From the NCBI RefSeq assembly GCF_003945595.2, contig NW_024104422.1:9743-73742 (forward strand): DNA of 64,000 bases, given 5' to 3'. Shown here one piece after another: positions 1-12,068 of the stretch. The first letter of the stretch is position 1. Every line of letters starts with the position of its first letter. The notes under the pieces are model-generated. The model was not told the DNA's origin. It made no database searches and worked only from the letters and a program-made list of their open reading frames with translations. The stretch is from Pipra filicauda. Taxonomy: Eukaryota > Chordata > Aves > Passeriformes > Pipridae. The translations under genes were made by a program, and so were the position numbers.

Positions 1-2080
1 TTTGCTGTATTGTGCTGTGCTCTATTCAAGATGCAAACTCACATAAACAGGTCACCCAGGGGAGCTGCTGGACTCTGAGTCTGGCACCCGGATCAATAAG
101 AGGCAAATCTAATCCATCCCTGATTACCTCATTACAATTAGTTGCTACATGGCAAACTGGCAACCCAGTGCACTAATTAAGATGACAGCATAGAAAAAAA
201 ACATCGAACTGCAGAAGGTATTACACAATTCAGAAATATTTTTGGGAAATTAATGCAAACCAGAGCTAAGGAAATGCTAAAACACCACAGCGAGTTTTCT
301 GTCAGCATTCCCTGCCTGGGAGGGCAATCTATCTTCCAGCCAAATTCTCCTTATTCTCCTTGAGCTACTGTACTCCTGGGTCACCCATCAGAACAATTTT
401 TATATCCAGATAGTTTGGGATGGTCTTTTAATACCCTAAAAATTAAATAGCATGGTTGCTCTGAGGGGAGGCACTTCTGCTGTCACCGCACAGATGGGGA
501 AGGTGAGGAAAGTGTCAGAAGAGATACTTGCTCCAGATTATACTCAGCAGCAGTACAGGGAAGTAACTGTCACACAATATAAAAATTAAATTTTTCTCTT
601 TTCTGACCACACTTTTGTAACAGGCTGTGAACTCCTCAGAACTGGAACTGCTCTGCTGGTACCACTGCAATCAGACCTATGACCACAGGTACAGACATAT
701 CCAAGACAACTTAGAGCTGCCCCATTCCCCACCGACACGTGGAGCAAGTGGCATGGAATTCAGGGAGCACTAATTGCAAAGGTGTGCAAGAGGAAGAGGC
801 ACTGAGTCTTGGACAAGGTAACACATTTAGCTTAAAGTTAGCTCAGACGCTGCAGTCACATCTCTAGAATACACCTAGATGTAATTGTGTGCCCTTTACT
901 GATTCCTTGTGTTGTTCAAAGCATTATACACATGTATATTGTCATACACATGCACTACCTTCTCTACAGATTACATGAATTCATTGTCCGAAGTCATAGT
1001 TTGACTTTTGGATTGGTACTGAGACTCCTTTGCAGTTCCTGGGAACTGCAAATTAAATGATGTGAAGAGATGATTAATGTGGCTGAACTCTGAGCAACCG
1101 GACTTTTCAGAGCTGACAAAATGTATGCTCTCCACGCAAAACTTCCTTGTTAATCAGTTACACTCATTTTGAATTATCTTAATTGTTAAGACCTTTAAAT
1201 CATTTTTTTTGTTAAATGATAGTAACCAAGATGCTAAAAGTTCCCACCTTTGTAAATGAAATCACATCTTTCTTAAGGCAAGGACTTGAATGTGAGTCTT
1301 CCATGCCACAGGGAGATGCTGCACGAATTTCTCCCTTCTCCAAAGCTCAGTGTCAGGGCAGGGAGTAACCCAGAGATGCCTGTACCATCTCTGCCAGGGC
1401 AGATATTGCTCTCTTGAGCAGAAAGCCTTCCCTACAACCAAAGTTGCGCCAATGACAAATTCCAACAAAAGATCATGTTTGTGGTAAGTCCGTGTTTTGC
1501 TGAGCAAAGCATCTTTTGCTGAAAAAGTCTTCACCTGCTCCTGCCTCATCACTGCCCAGATCTCCAGTCCTCTGGCTCTGCAGAGGCAGGGATGAGTCTG
1601 CAATGAATTCTGTCTCATGGTCCAGCTGTGACCCGAGCCTGCAGGTACCTGTTTGGGCTCACACAGCTGCACCCTTCCCCAGCACAGACCAGGGGGATTT
1701 CAGCACAGAGTTTACAAAGGTGCAATTCCCTCCACAGCACCTCTGTCTTCACCGACTTTTTCTCTTTCCTCCATGCCTCACAAGAAGCAAGGCAATGGCA
1801 CTGCCCATGTAATGCACTAATTTCCCATGCTGCCGTAATTAAAAAAAACCCTCATGATATGAATTTTTTAGTGTAGTTTCCTATAAAGCAATTATCCTTG
1901 GAGGATGTAACCTGGGTATACACCGGAGTGCAATGTTGCTTTGAGAGTGAGTTCATAAAATAAATGCCTCTCTGAACAGTGCAAGTGAAATTGTCATCCA
2001 TAAGAAACCCTCTTGGGTCAGACACTTGTAGAGACACGTGTTACCTTAGCTGACACTGCATCTGTTTGCCCAATTCTGTA
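1..2080. other. No supported gene
   Basis: AT-rich single-copy-looking DNA. The longest frame (minus strand, 1262-1672, 136 codons) overlaps shorter frames on the other strand and shows no domain or family pattern I recognise. Around 130-185 there are ATTACAATTAG and ACTAATTAAG cores of the homeodomain type, but too few to call an element. Nothing else is seen. Confidence 0.6.
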
Positions 2081-2150
2081 ATTCATAGGATCATAGAATT
2101 GTCAAGGTTGGAAGAGACCTTTAAGATCAAGTCCAACCACTAGCCTTGCA
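2081..2150 (-). mobile_element. CR1 LINE 3' end, short fragment
   Basis: Read on the minus strand this gives the CR1 3' terminus: a GGTTGGACTTGATC-like stretch, then AGGTCTCTTCCAACC, then the tail units ATTCTATGATCCTATG. CR1 is the dominant bird LINE; its copies are nearly all 5'-truncated and end in a reiterated 8-base unit in place of a poly(A) tail. Only about 60-70 bases remain, so this is a dead 3' stub without coding capacity. The 3' tail edge (2081) is clear. The inner edge near 2140-2150 is approximate, because the following TAGCCTTGCACAAG is a weaker match. Confidence 0.85.
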
Positions 2151-5100
2151 CAAGATGGATAAGGAGATGGGTAAGGAGATGGATTTACTTTTCAGGCTGT
2201 TAACTTTTCACAAGCCGCCAGTTCTTACTGAAAATGCTCAGAAACTCTCCCTTTGTAAAATAAACACACCAAATGAAGCATCTCTGCTCTGATAGAGGAG
2301 TGGACCACGCTGTCTTACAAAGTGCAATTTTTTAAATCCAAAGAGAACTGAGCAAAAAGGGTATGTAGGAATAAAGGACTCTGACTGCTAAGGAATCATC
2401 TGCATGCAAACAGTAAAAATAAGCAAGTACTGCTCATTTTGGAACTGGGAGGTGCAAGCCTGAGGGTTGTTTGTGCATTAACTTGTCATAGTGGCTTTAC
2501 AAGTGTGTGCCTGCCTGTTCATTCATGGATGCAGCAAGAATGGTGTGCTTTCCACAGCAGGGTCTGTACTGTAAGCAAGAAATATAACTTGCAGATAAGT
2601 AGTATTGCGTGGAGACAAAACACCCACCAAAAAACTGTGGGAACTTGTGTGTCTTTATAAAACGTGTTTTGATAGGGAAAGACACGTATAACAACAAAGC
2701 CATCTTACTGGTAACAGTAGTTAACATTTCTCCTAATTTCATTAATGATTTAATTCTTAAAGGAAGAAAGGCTGGCAGAGTTCATTTGGTTTTAATTAGT
2801 GGGGTGAAGTAATAGGTGACTAGGGTTTGCAAATCACTCATGTTGTTTTGAGAAGCCAGCTTACAATTTTTTTTCTTATGATTTGTTTTCTTAAAAAATA
2901 AAAAAAGTGAAAAGAAAATAAAACCTATTTAAGGTATGTTTCTTAGCTTAAATGAGGTTTGTGATAAATGTTAAGGATGAAAGTAGAAATTCAGGTGTAT
3001 CAGAAATAGTAATTTTTAAATTGTTTTTCCCTGTCTCAAGTTTACGTTTGGACTTCATGAGCTCTTTCCAGCGCATGTCTTCAGTGCCTGTTACCACAAT
3101 ATGCTCTTCTCAAACACAGGTTTGGTAATCCGACAGGGAGGACAGGCAGTCACCCACTCTAATGATTTTCTGTAGTGTGGTTTTTCACACTACATGAACT
3201 GCAAGCAGGAGGAGAGAAGTGTTTGTTTTGCTGTTGGGGACCTATTTGCCTGAGCAAAAAAAAGAAAAAAGGCCAGAAGAAATCTGGATTCATTGCAATG
3301 ATCACAAAGAAGGCCATAAAGCAATTTTTACTAGAGTTCAACTCTTGGTCAATGAGATTCATGTTTGCATATATATCACTGAGCCGTCGGGGTCCTGCAG
3401 CAGGTGTTCTGTGGGGAAACCTTCGGCACCACAATGGCACCTGTGCCCATAAAGTCATCACCTACCACCCGAGACGGGCGCAGAAGCTCCAGGGGTCGCA
3501 GAGCCCCTCTTGTTCCAGCACCACAGCACAGTCAGGGGCTGGGCTCCTTCCAGGGGGGAGCTGGTCGAGAAGGATTAATGGCAGAATTACTCTCTCCCGC
3601 TCTCAGGGCAACAACTGCCACTTCTCTCCTGACCCTTGCCAGCCCCTCTCAGAGACAATAGACAGATTTGGCTGCAGCTGGCTGGCGAGCCGACATAAAG
3701 CTAAACACCTGTGGACCAAATATGCACAGCTGCAGCTTACCAGGGTCGAACCACCTACTGCGCAAGCTGTGCACGTGCCACCCGCCAGTGCCTGCGAAAT
3801 GGTGCAAGTTCAAAGGCAGAGCCATTGGGGGTGAGGGAAAAAGGGGGGTGCCAGAACCCCATTATCTGGTTTCACTCAAATGCCCTGCAAAATCTTTCTG
3901 TGGCAGAGGGTGTTTCTTAGAGCTGTGCAATATATGGATGAAACCATTTATATGCCTGAAGAATTAAATGCCTGCTGAAGAAGCACTTGGCCATAGTTCG
4001 CAGGTTTGTTGCATTCAGTTTTTGTGTTATTGCTGTAAAAGTGATTCACAAGAACAATTAATTCTTGTAATGGCCTACTCTAATACTGAATAGATACAGA
4101 AAATACCTAGGGATGACTGAGTTGCATCTTCATGAATTAATTTCTCGAATGTACTCAGAATATGTAAAACAACACACGCTATTATTAGCTCCAGTGAGAC
4201 TAATGCAGAAACTTAAGGGCAGATATTTCATGGAGCTGCCTTTGTTCATGAAACATATATATGTCCATTTAAACAATTCTTCCTATCCAAGGTTACACAG
4301 GCTTTAGCAAATTAGGAAGCGACCTTTTTCAAATATGAAACACTAAATGCTAATAATCTGTTATCATGGCTAGGGGATGGCTACTCTACTGAAATCTATT
4401 TGAAGCTGATTTGTGAAAACTAGACCATCCAGAAATTCCCCTTGAAAATTTCAGCTCAGGTGGAACATTGGACGATGAGCTCTTGAACTAAGAAATGAAC
4501 ATGGTGTTGACTGCAGGCTGAAAAATTAATTCCAGCATTTTTGTACCCCCAAAATAACCAGTTCAATACATGTGTGATCCAGACTGACTGCCTAAGCACT
4601 TTGTCCTCAGAGCTTCTTGTAGGTGAAGGCCCCTTCAGAGACTCCTTCACCCATGTTACCAGGTGTACCAAAACACTTGCACATATGTCTGACTGCTTCT
4701 AGGGATGTGCTCAGTGTTCCCAGTTCTTCTGACCAGCCAAAACTGGTTGTCACCTCCAGAACAGTTTATTCAGTCAACCTTTTTTCTTATGGATGCTTGG
4801 AAATATTCAGGGAATTGGCTGGAAGCATGCCACCGTTCTCATGGACCCCGTGATGTCTTGCTGGGTATGTGAAAAGTTAGGGTCCCTCAGGCCCAAGGAA
4901 ACAGCCAGAGACAAGGCATGGCATGGATGAATTGTCTTGGTGGCTACATATGTCCCGTGAATGTTGACTGGACAGTGTGGGACCATCTGGTTTTACACTG
5001 TTACTTCAGGCTCTTAAATAAGTTGTGTGGAGTACCTGACTACTCCAGGACTGTGTCAGTTCCAAATTTTCAAGTCAGTCTGAAAAAGAAAATAATTGCT

Positions 5101-5429
5101 GTGAATTTATTTCAATGTTTTGGGTTTTTTTTTTAAAATTTTCAGCAGAAAATGTGCATGAAGCTGTTTTCATTGTGAAAGTTTTATATACTCAAACCAA
5201 AAGAAATTGAGAACATGAACTTAACATGAGAAGGCGCTTTTGGAGGGTCTATGTTCTCTGCATGGCAGCTCAGCTCAGCACAATTCAGCAAGAATTTGTG
5301 CCTTCTGGGAAGCTCTCACTTCTGAAAAACAAACATCACAAACCAGTCACACGAACCAGTCAACAACATAAAGGAAATCACTATTCAGCCAAGGTACCCA
5401 TACACTGACATGAATAAAACTTCTAAAAA
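2151..5429. other. No supported gene; GC-richer patch at 3.4-3.85 kb
   Basis: Mostly AT-rich sequence with nothing recognisable. A locally GC- and CpG-richer stretch at about 3380-3560 holds several CpGs (for example GAGCCGTCGGGG and GAGACGGGCGCAG) and gives a 219-codon plus-strand frame (3175-3834). That frame has a lysine run from an A-rich tract and no family signature, so I treat it as chance. A poly(T) run lies near 5119-5131. Confidence 0.55.
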
Positions 5430-5640
5430 TGCTGGTTTATGGGAGCTATTAAAAGGGTGTTGAGTTTTTTATGCTTACTGAGAAATGGACAGAGGCCACC
5501 AACCTCATTTCACAAAGGCTGCTACAAATCCTCTAGTCAGTAAAAACTTTCAGTTATCCATGCCTAGATTTGAACCGGTAACCCCTGTGTAAAAGGTGCT
5601 GTACCCCTTCATCACTCAGCCCCTCCCTATCCAGTTTTTA
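5430..5640 (-). mobile_element. Candidate tRNA-derived SINE (ancient)
   Basis: On the minus strand, 5618-5604 reads TGAGTGATGAAGGGG, an A-box-like sequence. About 30 bases downstream, 5576-5566 reads GGTTCAAATCT, a near-perfect RNA polymerase III B box (consensus GGTTCGANTCC). This spacing and order are those of a tRNA head. The flanking bases do not fold into a full cloverleaf by eye, and the similarity runs on into a longer non-tRNA body (down to about 5430), as in tRNA-derived SINEs. It lies roughly 100 bases from an ancient CR1-like copy in the same orientation. I cannot name the family, and the body boundary is a guess. The alternative is a degenerate tRNA pseudogene. Confidence 0.45.
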
Positions 5641-5649
5641 TGGTCAGCA

Positions 5650-5663
5650 GGTGTGTGTGTGTA
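5650..5663. repeat. Short (GT)n microsatellite
   Basis: About six GT units between the candidate SINE and the ancient CR1-like copy. It is too short to be notable. Confidence 0.8.
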
Positions 5664-5734
5664 GGAGAGTCTCTGGTCTCTCATTTAATTTGTTACTCCT
5701 GATTTATGACATAATATCAGTTAGGCAGGCTTCA

Positions 5735-6145
5735 TAAAGTTGGAGGCCAGAAGGGACAACTAGATCATCTTCTCTGTCCTCCTGTGTAGCACAGCCCATT
5801 AAGTTTCACCCGGACACCAGCATATTAAGCTCAAAGATGAAATTGAGACTACAGTACTTTAAGTACACAGGGGATTAAACCATGTGCCACAGATGGACCC
5901 AGGAGAGATGGAAGTCAAGACCTCTGCAGTCTCGAAGAAGAAGAGATTTGAGAGAAGTCCAGCTGATACCTGTGGACAAACCCATCCCTGTCATGCAGAA
6001 AGAAAGCAGAGTCCCCTGATAAAAAATAATCTGCCAACCTAATCTGGGAGAAAATAATTATCTTCTGTCCAAATATTGTGATCAGCAGTGCCCTGGATAT
6101 GACAAGAAGGAACAGCAGCAGGAATACAGGGAAAAAAAACTTTCT
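5735..6145 (-). mobile_element. Ancient CR1-like LINE 3' region (turtle/crocodilian type)
   Basis: The plus strand reads as the reverse complement of an old CR1 3' region. It runs GGCCAGAAGGGACAACTAGA, then GATCATCTTCTCTGTCCTCC, then TAGCACAGCCCATTAAG and TTTCACCCGGACACC. After a diverged middle come CTGCCAACCTAATCTGGGAG, AAAATAATTATCTTCTGTCC and AAATATTGTGATCAGCAG. This series of blocks, in this order, is what I know from CR1-type repeats abundant in turtles and crocodilians, and it differs from the young bird CR1 copies elsewhere in the window. The copy is non-coding and heavily diverged. The left end (near 5735) is the element's 3' end; the right end near 6145 is where similarity fades. 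Confidence 0.72.
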
Positions 6146-9100
6146 GCCATCATAAGAGTCTTCTCTTTCTTTCTCCCTTCAAGCTTCCGAGGAAGACCAA
6201 AGGGGGAACAAAAAGGCAAAAGGTTGCCTTGTATGGCTAATGTTAGAATGGATTTTTATAAAGGTTTATAAGGGCACTCAGAGACATTGGGCATGTGATG
6301 CTGAGAAGTGATGAGTGTAATGTCATTTCAAGAGCAGAAGCTAAAGCACGGGGAAAACCAATTCTCGGAACAAACCATGACACCAGGGCAGCTCTCCTGA
6401 GCCACAGCTTTCCTGACTAGGAAACAACTGACTAATAAGGAACACACATGGAAATAATTTACTGTCAGAGCGGGGGCAAAAAGGATAGTTTAGTTTTATT
6501 CCATCAGGACAAAAGCATCACTGGAGAAAAGCCAGTCCAAGCTCCACAGTTTCTAACAAATTAAGCATGAGACAAAAAGACAAATGTTGCAAACAAATAC
6601 AAAATTAAAGCAATATTTGGTGGACTTCAGCATCTTGTTGCTTTTGACTGTGTAAAAGTTTTAGAGCTAAAACACACAATGTCTTCCCTAGAATTATGAA
6701 GTGAAATATTGTGGCTTTTTAAGAGGTCAAAGTTCTCAGTCATCACCTTCTTTCTGATTTCATTCTTCTGTCTGTTGCAGCACTGTCTGTTGCTGCCAAA
6801 CAGCATGATGTGACTTCACTTGTGCAACTAATTTTACTGATTTTAATGGGATTTCTCAAGCAAGTAAAATTGTTTGTGTACTTGGGTATTTTTTGAGATT
6901 CAGATTAAGGCTTTGCCTTTGCAGAGAGTGATAGAGTCTGTCTGTCTTCGCATTTGCCTTGTGCTTTCTTAGGTTCAGCCATGTCATACTGTTGAATCTG
7001 ATTCAAGGGCGACTTCTAGAACTAAAGCCACAGTATATGGCATGTATTGGTTTCGTGTATTCAAAGGCATGGATGGTATGATGTTGTGTGTCTGGTTCAT
7101 ACAGGGGCTGAGCAGAGTCACATCTCCCACAGATCAGGCTGTCCACTGCCCCTGAATGACACAGCAAGTAATTTTTCATCCGATCCTTCCAAGGTTCCCC
7201 TTCTGGTAATTTTCTGAATATTATGGTTTTAAGGAATAGAACTATCTCCTCTCATTGTCTATCTGACATACTTCTTTTTAGCTGCACTAATTTCAGGAAA
7301 AGTACACTCTTGTGGACACCATCATCAACTAACTCTTCTGTACTCAATAATTAAAAGGAAAAAAAAGCCTTTATTATTAAAGAAAAAAAATGGAAATTGG
7401 AACACCACAAAATACTGGCATAAAGCGAAGATTTTACAAGATTCTGGATTTAAGTATAAAACCAAGTTTTCTTGTGCAATTATGTCACCAGCACACAAAA
7501 CGTGATTCATAAAGCCCCTTTTGATAAAGTCCCTCTTGCACCAAACTCTCTTGATATTTTGCTATGCACCAAAGAGACTTTGGGCTCCCTCCACACACAA
7601 TGGGAGGGAGGTAGGGAAAAAATAAGAGAGCTGTGGGGAGAGACTGGAAGGGAAAACAAGAAAACGATGAAGGTTGTTTTAATAAACCAAAAGAGAGAAG
7701 GATGCAAAGTGCTGGAAAATACGTCTAGAAGGAAAAAGTGTAGAAGTTGAAAGGAAAGAGGAAATTAAGCAAAATATGTGAAACTGAGAGATCAGCAAGC
7801 CAGGTTTTCAGCTGGGGTAAGCCAGTCAAAATCCACTAAAGTGAGTGAAGTTGAAATGAGTTCTAGCCACTGAGAATCTATCCCATTTTTGTTACATTAA
7901 AGAAATAGAGAACAGGAAGTTTACTTTTGAGAGAAGCTAGAACTCATTAATTGTGATTTAGCTGGTTCCCAGAAAAATTCAGCAAGAACCCTGCTAAGGC
8001 CTGCTACTCTATAAATGCTATCCGATTAGACTTGTTATATTTTAGAAAGTTTGGTGTTCACACACTCAGGGTGGGTCCTACAGATGCCTAGGAACCAAAT
8101 TTGATGCCTGGGCTTCGAGATGTGTCCAAGTACAGCAGGGACTATCTGAAGGAAGACTGGGATTTGCCCACTGCATCTACACGTTCAACACAGGTCACCC
8201 AACGTTTCCTGAGCCTTCACATTTGCATCACACAATCCTTGAGTTTATCACAGCAGGCAGAGAAGGCAGCAACACATGCAGTGAATCACAGCCTCTTGTT
8301 AGTAATTGCCACGTCAGACTATTAGAAAGTTTTAAAGAGCTGCTAGCCCAGCTTTGAAGGACAGGTCTACTTGATATGACACAGAACAAATCATAAATAA
8401 AACAACATCCCATCCCCACCCCATTCCCCAATTAAACCTCATGGGAGGTTGCCCTTCCTGCACAGCTGGAATAGTCAAGGCTAAAGCCCAATATGTCTTT
8501 TGGGGTGGCAAGGAGGACTACAGAGTTCCCCTCCCACACACAGTCTCTCCATGTTGCGCTGTGGCAGCCCTTCATCCACCTGGAAATGCTCCAAAGTTCA
8601 GAGGAAGCTCAAGAGGAGCAGTGTGAAGTGATCCTTCTCACAGCCTAAGGAGCTGTGCCAGGGACCAAGTTCAAGACCTGAGCAATGCCCTGCTTGGCTA
8701 GTCGATTGGATAGATAAATTAATTTAGAGCCACACAGTGGAGGAGGGCCCAAATTCCAAAGAACACCGAAGTCTCTGGAAGCTTGGCTGAAAGATAATTA
8801 GTGCTGCTGTGGCAGCTGAGGTTTCCACTTGTTGCAAAGCGTGGCAAAACTTGATGGCCACGTACACAGGTAGCCCAAAGGGACCTGCACATCACACTGC
8901 ATGTTGTCACTGCAGGCACCAGCCAGGAATGGAGTGTGAGCTACAGCTTTTCACCTTGATTACAGTTCAGGTTAGGTCTTCTTGCCCATCTCAGTGGTGG
9001 GTGTTTAAAATGAAGAAAACACCAAGAAGCTTGGAGCTGCAGTGCATTATATCTGAATGTGACATGTAGAAATGCTTCTTCTTTGTGTTAAACACGAGAA

Positions 9101-11756
9101 TGGTTGCAAGCAGGTCTTTTCCAGGAGGCTAAGTGCAGAATCTCCAGTCCCTGGAGAAGAGCCAGTATTTCTCCCAGGCAATCAGGATTGCCTGGTACTG
9201 TCAGGTGCCACATCTACATTTCAGCGTCTCACTGGCTCCTCCATGTTGATCCATTTGGACAGGAGAAGGATTGCTGAATTGCTATGCTAAGGAAAAGGTC
9301 TGGAGTGAGGGAAACCATCTGGCACTGGTTTTAGAACTTCTGAAGTAGGCTGTGACACCCAGCCTGTGATATGCGGCAAGGGGAGCAATGGGAGGGGAAG
9401 ATCAATTGAAGACACTTCCCTAAAGCAAGGGGAGATGTTAATTGTTGCCCGTGTGAAAACAAGACCTATTTCAACACCAACAGCAAAAAAACACTTGGGA
9501 TTTTAGAAAGGTATAACACAGATCAAATGCCTATTTATACTGTGGCCAGTGAATATTTCTGAAGAACTTTCAAAACCTGTGTTTCGTGTTTTCACTTGAA
9601 TTCTCTCCTACCTTAGAGAGGATGTATCTTTCGGCAATAAAGTAAAGCACAATAAATGTTGCAAATTTAATCTGACTTCCCATGTTTTGGGATAAAAGAA
9701 GAGGTTTTGAATCTGCCAGTGGTAAAAAACCCCAACACATTCTTGTCTTGAGTGTGTGGCTACTAAAAATAGATGCTGACTACCTACCTCATTCATTGCT
9801 CTCAAAGCAGGGGGCTGCACATGCAGCCATCACTTGGAAAAGGTGTGCCAAGTCCGTTCAAAGGAAGTGGCCTGTGAAATAAAATTTCATAGCTAAAAAG
9901 CTAAAAATAAAACTTCACTTCTTCTCAAGTGTCTGGCTTAATAACCCCTCTGTTATTCTTCTTATTCTGATGATTCTTCCTGTTATTTGTACAGCTGAGC
10001 CAAAGTTTCCAGGCAGTTCACAAAGTTACTCAGAAAGCTCAAGTGGGACATGAGGTATTATAACCTCTAATTTTGACTCTCATTTACACTGCAGTTTCAT
10101 TTACACCCATTTTTAAAGTCTCTTGACATTCAAAGAGGTATGAAGGGGCTTTTTTTTTTTTTGCAACGTTATTAGACGTATTCTACATGTATAATTATAT
10201 TATTAATAATAATTTTATTTTAATATCTCCTAATCAAGTTTTGGGGTTTTCCAAGAAGAACTCAATGCTTGGTTAAATTCCAGAGAAATCAAGGGAATAA
10301 TAAAAACAATTATCTTGCCGACTCCTATTATATTTAATCACTTTTCTACTACACGAAAGAAAACCTGAAGAGTGACACAGTGCAAATTAGATTACTTAAA
10401 ATAGGTTCTTTATGAAGTGCATATGCAGGAGTGCTGTCAACTTTTGTAGCCTTGTAAAAAAAAAAAAAGCGTTCTCAATGATAGTGATTCATTTTATAAT
10501 TCACTAATCGTTTTTCTCTCAGGTAAAGATAAGATTATCAAAAGACTTTTCAGCACAAAGACAAGGTATTTCTCCTACAGAAACTGTAGGGCTTTTTTAA
10601 GGGTAGTCTTTTATTTAGCAGTGTAGTTGCAAAATTAATCGAATCACTTTCTCATTACCCATGACCATCCCAAACCTGGCATCAGTTGACCAGAGTATCA
10701 GTTACTCTCTTGCCTTTCCTAACAATTAGGAATAACACAAGAAAATAATACTCAATGTAATGAGATATTTATATATATACTTGTACATAAAATTATTTCA
10801 TGCCATGTAAGGTATTTTTCTATTTGAACATTGCACCAATATTTTATTTTAAAACTTCACTATAGATTAAAAAAAGATATTTGAAAGTGAGTAATGCTTT
10901 TTTTTCCCCATTCAATTTTCATAAGCATCCTTTTATTTCTCTGCCTTCTGCTCCCTTTTCTTTCTTCCTTTCTCTCCACCTTTTCTTGGCTGGTGCAAAT
11001 GTTCATTCCCTTAACTTGAGAAACTCTCTTAATGAAAGCTCACGTAGATTTTTCAAACTTTTATTTTTGTAGGGATAGATCAGGTCCAAGAAGCATGCCT
11101 GTACGTGTGGAGATTTTTGTTTCAAGACACAGTATGAAAGATGCCATATTTTAGAAGGTAGTCATAGACTGAATTGAGCTCACCCCATATAATCCACTAA
11201 CAGTTTTGTTGTCAGGGATTACATCATTTAAAATGAGCTTTTGATACTGGGAGTAGGGCTGGTACAGAGCATGCTGAAATCAGTGGGGGTCTCTCTACTG
11301 ACTGCAGTGCACTAATGATCAAGTCCTTTAATTCCATCTGTAGAAGGCAATTTCAAGGCACTCCTTTAATTTAAAAAACCTCACAAACCCTCTGGTGCAC
11401 CCTTAAAAGCAAGGCTTTTAAGAAGCCTGTCTATGTCCAGTGGGCATGCCACCCTACCTGCTCACTGCATGCTCCAGAGCTCTGAAAATTGCCCTCAGTG
11501 TTTGTTTGTGTAAAAAATATCATAACAGTCATTACAGCATTTTGACAGCTGAATGCAGAGACCCCTTGAATCAGTAAAGTATTACTGATGTGCCAGGGGC
11601 TGAAAAGCTTTTGCTTCACTTTGACTTTTTATTCCTACCAAATCGCCATTCACATTTCAGCAAAATTAAATATTCTTCTGTTTAGGTGCCAGCAACTGAT
11701 GGGAGCAGTAAAAGAAGTTAATTGAAAGCTATTGGCTGTAATACCTCAGGCAAAAT
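6146..11756. other. No supported gene
   Basis: Long AT-rich stretch. All frames are short and unrecognised. Homopolymer runs are present (13 T at 10150-10162; about 13 A near 10457). Around 10070-10125 the sequence GACTCTCATTTACACTGCAG followed by TTTACACCC recalls an old amniote repeat, but the match is too short to call. Confidence 0.55.
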
Positions 11757-11774
11757 TAAAAAAAAAAAAGAGAG

Positions 11775-11813
<39 letters not shown>

Positions 11814-12068
11814 AAAGAAAGAAAGAAAAAAAAAGAGAAAGAAAGAAGAAAGAATGAAAGAATGAAAGAAAGAAAGAAGAGAGAAATAAGAATGAAAGAA
11901 AGAAAGAAAGAGAAAAAGAAAGAACAAAAGAAAGAAAGAGAAAGAAAAATAAAGAAAGAAAAAGAAAGAACGAAAGAAAGAAGAAAAGAAAGAAAGAATG
12001 AAAGAAAGAAAGAGAGAGAAAGAAAGGAAGAAAGAAAGAAAGGAAGGAGGAAAGAAAGAAAGAAACAA
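11757..12068 (+). repeat. (GAAA)n polypurine tract, about 310 bases
   Basis: The plus strand is almost pure purine for about 310 bases: GAAA units interrupted by GAGA, AAAAG, GAAAGAAT and GGAAGGAGG variants. It starts with an A run next to AAATTAAA and ends before GTGAGTCATGG. All six frames across it stay open as Lys/Glu/Arg or Phe/Ser/Leu strings, which explains several overlapping 110-141-codon frames that are not genes. The interruptions show an old, mutating microsatellite. The strand asymmetry could allow triplex DNA at mirror-symmetric segments. Confidence 0.95.

Noticed and set aside
1262..1672. 136-codon minus-strand frame
   Set aside because: No family similarity, no promoter or splice context, and overlapping plus-strand frames of similar quality.
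3175..3834. 219-codon plus-strand frame, the longest in the window
   Set aside because: No domain or family pattern, an A-run-derived lysine stretch, overlapping alternative frames and GC-richer composition explain it.
5560..5640. Functional tRNA gene
   Set aside because: Pol III boxes are present but no acceptor stem pairing, anticodon arm or terminator was found; a SINE head is more likely.
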